Made by a program: the position numbers and the translations under genes. Positions 6,325-8,261 of a stretch of DNA of 8,261 bases are shown piece by piece. Each line of letters starts with the position of its first letter. The stretch's first letter is position 1. Under the pieces are notes generated by a model, which saw nothing but the letters and a program-made list of their open reading frames with translations, did no database searches and had not been told where the DNA came from. The stretch is from Candidatus Woesearchaeota archaeon (lineage in GTDB: Archaea > Nanobdellota > Nanobdellia > Woesearchaeales > ARS49): positions 1 through 8,261 of the forward strand of contig RFLK01000097.1 in assembly GCA_003694525.1 (NCBI GenBank), written 5' to 3'.

Positions 6325-6335
6325 GCGATTTTCGC
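6325..6335. repeat. Short perfect inverted repeat (GCGA-TTT-TCGC) in the LTD leader/promoter
   Basis: GCGATTTTCGC is a perfect 4+3+4 inverted repeat between the weak TATA-like run at 6344-6351 and the GGTGAT site. It lies where the transcription start is expected, so it could be an operator half-site or a small leader hairpin. It is short enough to arise by chance. Confidence 0.35.
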
Positions 6336-6343
6336 GCGCTTCA

Positions 6344-6351
6344 ATTAAATT
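6344..6351 (-). promoter_or_regulatory. Weak TATA-like element for the LTD gene
   Basis: The minus strand reads AATTTAATTG here, an imperfect box A. A start site about 26 bases downstream, near 6321, would give a leader of about 16-20 bases containing the GGTGAT site. It is the only AT-rich candidate at a sensible distance. Read-through from the upstream surface-protein gene is an alternative. Confidence 0.35.
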
Positions 6352-6386
6352 TCCATCAAAAAACTGAAAATATTCCAGTGCTGTAA

Positions 6387-6424
6387 GAAAAAAGAGAAGA
6401 AAAAAGTCAAAGGAAAAATAAAAT
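6387..6424 (-). terminator. Oligo-T termination region behind the surface-protein gene
   Basis: On the minus strand the stop codon at 6432 is followed by several T runs (TTTTATTTTT, then two TTTTTT runs separated by CTTCTC) without a GC-rich stem. Archaeal transcription ends at such U-rich tracts, so this is a likely intrinsic terminator separating the surface-protein gene from the LTD gene. Confidence 0.6.
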
Positions 6425-6431
6425 CACTTAA

Positions 6432-7829
6432 TCACTTCTTGCGCACTGTGCGTACAAGAACGACAACCATTGTTGCGATCAATGCAAGCACTATTGCAAT
6501 AGCCAAGACAAGCAAGGCCACATACGCACCAGATTGCGAGAGTCCGGAAGACCTTGCAGGCGCAGCTTGAGCTTGCCCTTGAGCTGTTGCAACAACCTGG
6601 GAAGGCTCGCTTACAACACTTGTCTGCGTTGAAGTTCCTTGAGATTCAACGTTTACAGAAGGCTCTGGAACTTCAGGCTCCTCGCACTCTTCGACAACAA
6701 GATCAACAGAGCCGATATTGGACTGCGCAACATTGTCGAAGAAAGAACGCACATCTACGCGGTAAACGCCTGGCTCGACATCTTCTGGAACAGGAACGTC
6801 GAACTGGACAGAAGTGCTATCATCCTTGTCAAGCTCTATGTCACCTTTCTTGTCGGTGAACTTGAAATCAGGAACAGAAACCTCGACAGCAGCCTCGCGC
6901 TCATCGCGCCTGCCCTGATTCAAAATCTGAACTCCGACATTTACATTTGACGGCTCGCAAGCAGAAACCCTGCTTGGGCTGACTTCAATGCGGCGAATCT
7001 GAACATCGTGAGTCAACCTCTCAATGTCCAACTTGACAGATATCTCCTCACCGTGCAAAGCACCATTTTCATCTCGTCCGGAGACCCTGATGGTAAGAGT
7101 GACTTTGCGATCATCAGCGTCATCCTCGATGTCAACGTCGACAAGAGCAGAATCCTTGTCGTCCGCGCCAAGATTGGAGATATCGTCGTCAACATCAACG
7201 TCAACATCGCTGTTGCTTGAATCAACATTGATATCGACAGTATCAAACTCTATATCTCCTCTCTTGAGATTATCGCGATCGTTGTCATCGAACTTGTTTT
7301 CAACCTCAATTTCAAGCTGGCAGCTCTCGCCAGGCTTGAGATTCTTTATAGTGTCTCCATCATCAAGAGACTTGGAACTTGTATCGCAAGTAATCCTTGC
7401 CTTGTTGATCTCAAGCTGGTTTACAGCCTGCATAAGCACATCAACAGTTGCAGACTCTTGAGAGCCTGAAGAATTGGTTGCAGTAACAGTGAGAGTTCCT
7501 ACCTTGACAGCTCCTTCTTTGAGAGTTGTAGGATCAACTCCATCCAAGTCCAGTGGAATAAACCCGTTAAGGGTAAACGAGCCAGGACTTGAAGCAGTCA
7601 CATTTGTAGGCAATCCTTGAGCAGACAAGGAATACTTTGAATCTGCAACAAAAGAAACCTGAATGTTTGAAAGATCCGAGCCTGAATTGCTCGTAATGGT
7701 GACAGAAGTTGTGACATTTGCGTTACGATCTTGATTTGAACCTCCAAGCGACGGAGTCGAAACCTGCAAAGCGGTCGCGCCGATCGCAAAAACAGCGACC
7801 AAAACCATAAACATAGCTATTCTTTTCAT
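6432..7829 (-). CDS. Tail-anchored, Asp-rich surface protein (S-layer-like, COG1361-type)
   Basis: The protein has 465 residues. A signal peptide (KRIAMFMVLVAVFAIGATA, about 2-20) leads into beta-rich extracellular domains. The first (about 22-135) is Ser/Thr/Asn-rich with several N-x-S/T sites. The second (about 140-275) has NLKPGESCQLEIEVENKF and a striking Asp-rich stretch at 195-240, with 18 Asp in 46 residues, mostly alternating D-V-D-V. The third (about 278-382) ends in VPEDVEPGVYRVDVRS, typical of CARDB/NEW3-like sandwiches. Four cysteines (148, 170, 291, 382) could form two disulphides flanking domains. A Pro/Ser/Gln stalk (about 385-430) precedes one C-terminal transmembrane helix (about 435-460) and the positive tail RTVRKK, so it is anchored outward-facing. 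This layout is that of putative archaeal S-layer or envelope proteins; the Asp runs suggest Ca2+ binding. A GTG three codons upstream (7838) lies within the Shine-Dalgarno, so the ATG at 7829 is chosen. Exact S-layer role is unproven. Confidence 0.85.
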   Translation of the reverse strand: MKRIAMFMVLVAVFAIGATALQVSTPSLGGSNQDRNANVTTSVTITSNSGSDLSNIQVSFVADSKYSLSAQGLPTNVTASSPGSFTLNGFIPLDLDGVDPTTLKEGAVKVGTLTVTATNSSGSQESATVDVLMQAVNQLEINKARITCDTSSKSLDDGDTIKNLKPGESCQLEIEVENKFDDNDRDNLKRGDIEFDTVDINVDSSNSDVDVDVDDDISNLGADDKDSALVDVDIEDDADDRKVTLTIRVSGRDENGALHGEEISVKLDIERLTHDVQIRRIEVSPSRVSACEPSNVNVGVQILNQGRRDEREAAVEVSVPDFKFTDKKGDIELDKDDSTSVQFDVPVPEDVEPGVYRVDVRSFFDNVAQSNIGSVDLVVEECEEPEVPEPSVNVESQGTSTQTSVVSEPSQVVATAQGQAQAAPARSSGLSQSGAYVALLVLAIAIVLALIATMVVVLVRTVRKK

Positions 7830-7835
7830 TTTCTC

Positions 7836-7839
7836 CACC
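7836..7839 (-). promoter_or_regulatory. Shine-Dalgarno core of the surface-protein gene
   Basis: The minus strand reads GGGGTGGAGAAA directly before ATG, with GGTG 6 bases upstream of the ATG at 7829. The competing GTG start at 7838 is part of this same site, which argues that ATG is the real start. Confidence 0.65.
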
Positions 7840-7872
7840 CCGAGTGTAGTTACTCTTGCGTAAAGAAGCTAA

Positions 7873-7887
7873 TATATAAAGATTTCG
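7873..7887 (-). promoter_or_regulatory. Strong TATA box (TTTATATA) with BRE-like element for the surface-protein gene
   Basis: TTTATATA (7880 to 7873 on the minus strand) is a textbook archaeal box A and is preceded by CGAAATC, which resembles the TFB recognition element. Transcription should start near 7850, giving a leader of about 21 bases that carries the GGTG ribosome-binding site. A strong promoter of its own fits an abundant surface protein. Confidence 0.75.
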
Positions 7888-7916
7888 TAACGTGATTATT
7901 GCTCAGTAGCGACAAG

Positions 7917-8261
7917 TTATTCGTCTTTTTTATGAGCTTTCTGGACCTCTTCTGCCTTTTTAAGCAAAAACTTGGAATCCTCAACAGCGTGAGCTATATC
8001 AGCAACTTCCTTGTCAAACGCCTTCACATCTCCCTCTTCCAAAGAATGAACCTTAACATCGCGCTTCAACTCAACACCTGCTGTTTCAAGCTCTGACTCA
8101 ACATTTTTCGCAGACTCAATACCATTCTAAATAGCATTCTTCTGAACAGAGTTCGCTTCTTAAAGCTCTTTACGGGATCTCTCAACAGACTCCTGAAAAG
8201 CCTCGACATCCTTGCGGGCCTTTTCGTCCTCTTGCGCAAGCTCCTTGATGGATTTGCCATC
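7917..8261 (-). pseudogene. Helical/coiled-coil-like reading frame interrupted by TAA and TAG, runs off the right edge
   Basis: One minus-strand frame keeps clear coding character for 115 codons from the window edge to a TAA at 7919-7917, with no frameshift, but holds TAA at 8162-8160 and TAG at 8129-8127. Before the first stop it reads KSIKELAQEDEKARKDVEAF and onward to RSRKEL. Between the stops are ten codons (EANSVQKNAI). After them come NGIESAKNVESELETAGVEL and, to the end, EVADIAHAVEDSKFLLKKAE with the tail KKDE. The composition is Lys/Glu/Ala-rich with heptad-like spacing, so a long helix or coiled coil is likely. Both stops are one base from Gln, Lys or Glu codons, and C-to-T changes in CAA and CAG would suffice. 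Possible readings: a recent pseudogene, a gene ending at 8160 with a decaying tail, assembly error, or recoding. The overlapping 64-codon basic frame at 8066-8260 is a shadow. I recognise no family. Confidence 0.6.

Noticed and set aside
6306..6344. Longer N-terminus of the LTD protein, including ATG at 6317
   Set aside because: It would place residues ahead of the signal peptide and run across the GGTGAT site and the probable transcription start.
7830..7838. GTG start three codons upstream for the surface protein
   Set aside because: The GTG is part of the GGGGTGGAG ribosome-binding site placed 6 bases before the ATG at 7829.
8066..8260. 64-codon, very Arg-rich minus-strand frame at the right edge
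   Set aside because: It is out of phase with the Lys/Glu-rich helical frame that shows real coding character; Arg/Leu/Ser richness here is the shifted reading of GAG/AAG codons.
1..8261. CRISPR array, insertion sequence, phage or defence cassette
   Set aside because: There are no spaced direct repeats, transposase, integrase, terminal inverted repeats or recognisable defence-domain genes on either strand.

Overview
The window looks archaeal, most likely from a DPANN-type lineage (Woesearchaeota/Pacearchaeota-like). This is inferred from gene content and signals and not tested by a database search. The clues are an archaeal AMP phosphorylase, TATA boxes (TTTATATA, TTTAAATA, TTATATA) at archaeal spacing, genes with little or no 5' leader, GGTG/GGTGAT ribosome-binding sites, oligo-U-type termination, and a tail-anchored putative S-layer-like surface protein.

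Positions 1-2675 (+ strand) are a tightly coupled cluster. The C-terminal part of an AI-2E/PerM-type membrane permease runs in from the left edge. It overlaps the AMP phosphorylase by an ATGA junction, which in turn overlaps by a TTGA junction a 148-residue two-TM protein whose tail resembles the MJ1316/DUF504 domain. AMP phosphorylase starts the archaeal nucleoside-monophosphate salvage pathway (AMP to ribose-1,5-bisphosphate to ribulose-1,5-bisphosphate). The isomerase and type III RuBisCO are not in this window.

Positions 2682-4981 (- strand) converge on that cluster with a 6-base gap. A full-length, animal-type transketolase has a TATA box about 28 bases before its ATG and is probably leaderless. 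It overlaps by ATGA a small protein that looks like a voltage-sensor domain (S1-S4) without a pore. Positions 4982-5298 are an AT-rich divergent control region with TATA boxes for both directions and a perfect 11-bp tandem repeat. A 46-codon Cys-rich small protein gene (5299-5439, +) follows, also probably leaderless.

Positions 5442-7829 (- strand) hold two exported proteins, each with its own GGTG-type ribosome-binding site. One is a lamin-tail-domain (LTD) protein with a second beta-sandwich. The other is a C-terminally membrane-anchored, Asp-rich surface protein. Both end their last beta-domain with a similar PED-x-x-PGVY motif, suggesting related cell-envelope modules. At the right edge (7917-8261, -) is a Lys/Glu-rich helical reading frame that keeps its coding character but is interrupted by TAA and TAG. 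It is either a fresh pseudogene, a sequence error, or recoding.

No rRNA, tRNA, CRISPR array, insertion sequence or obvious defence cassette was seen. The most unusual items are the membrane-anchored MJ1316-like protein coupled to AMP phosphorylase, the pore-less voltage sensor coupled to transketolase, the Cys-rich small protein, and the doubly interrupted reading frame.
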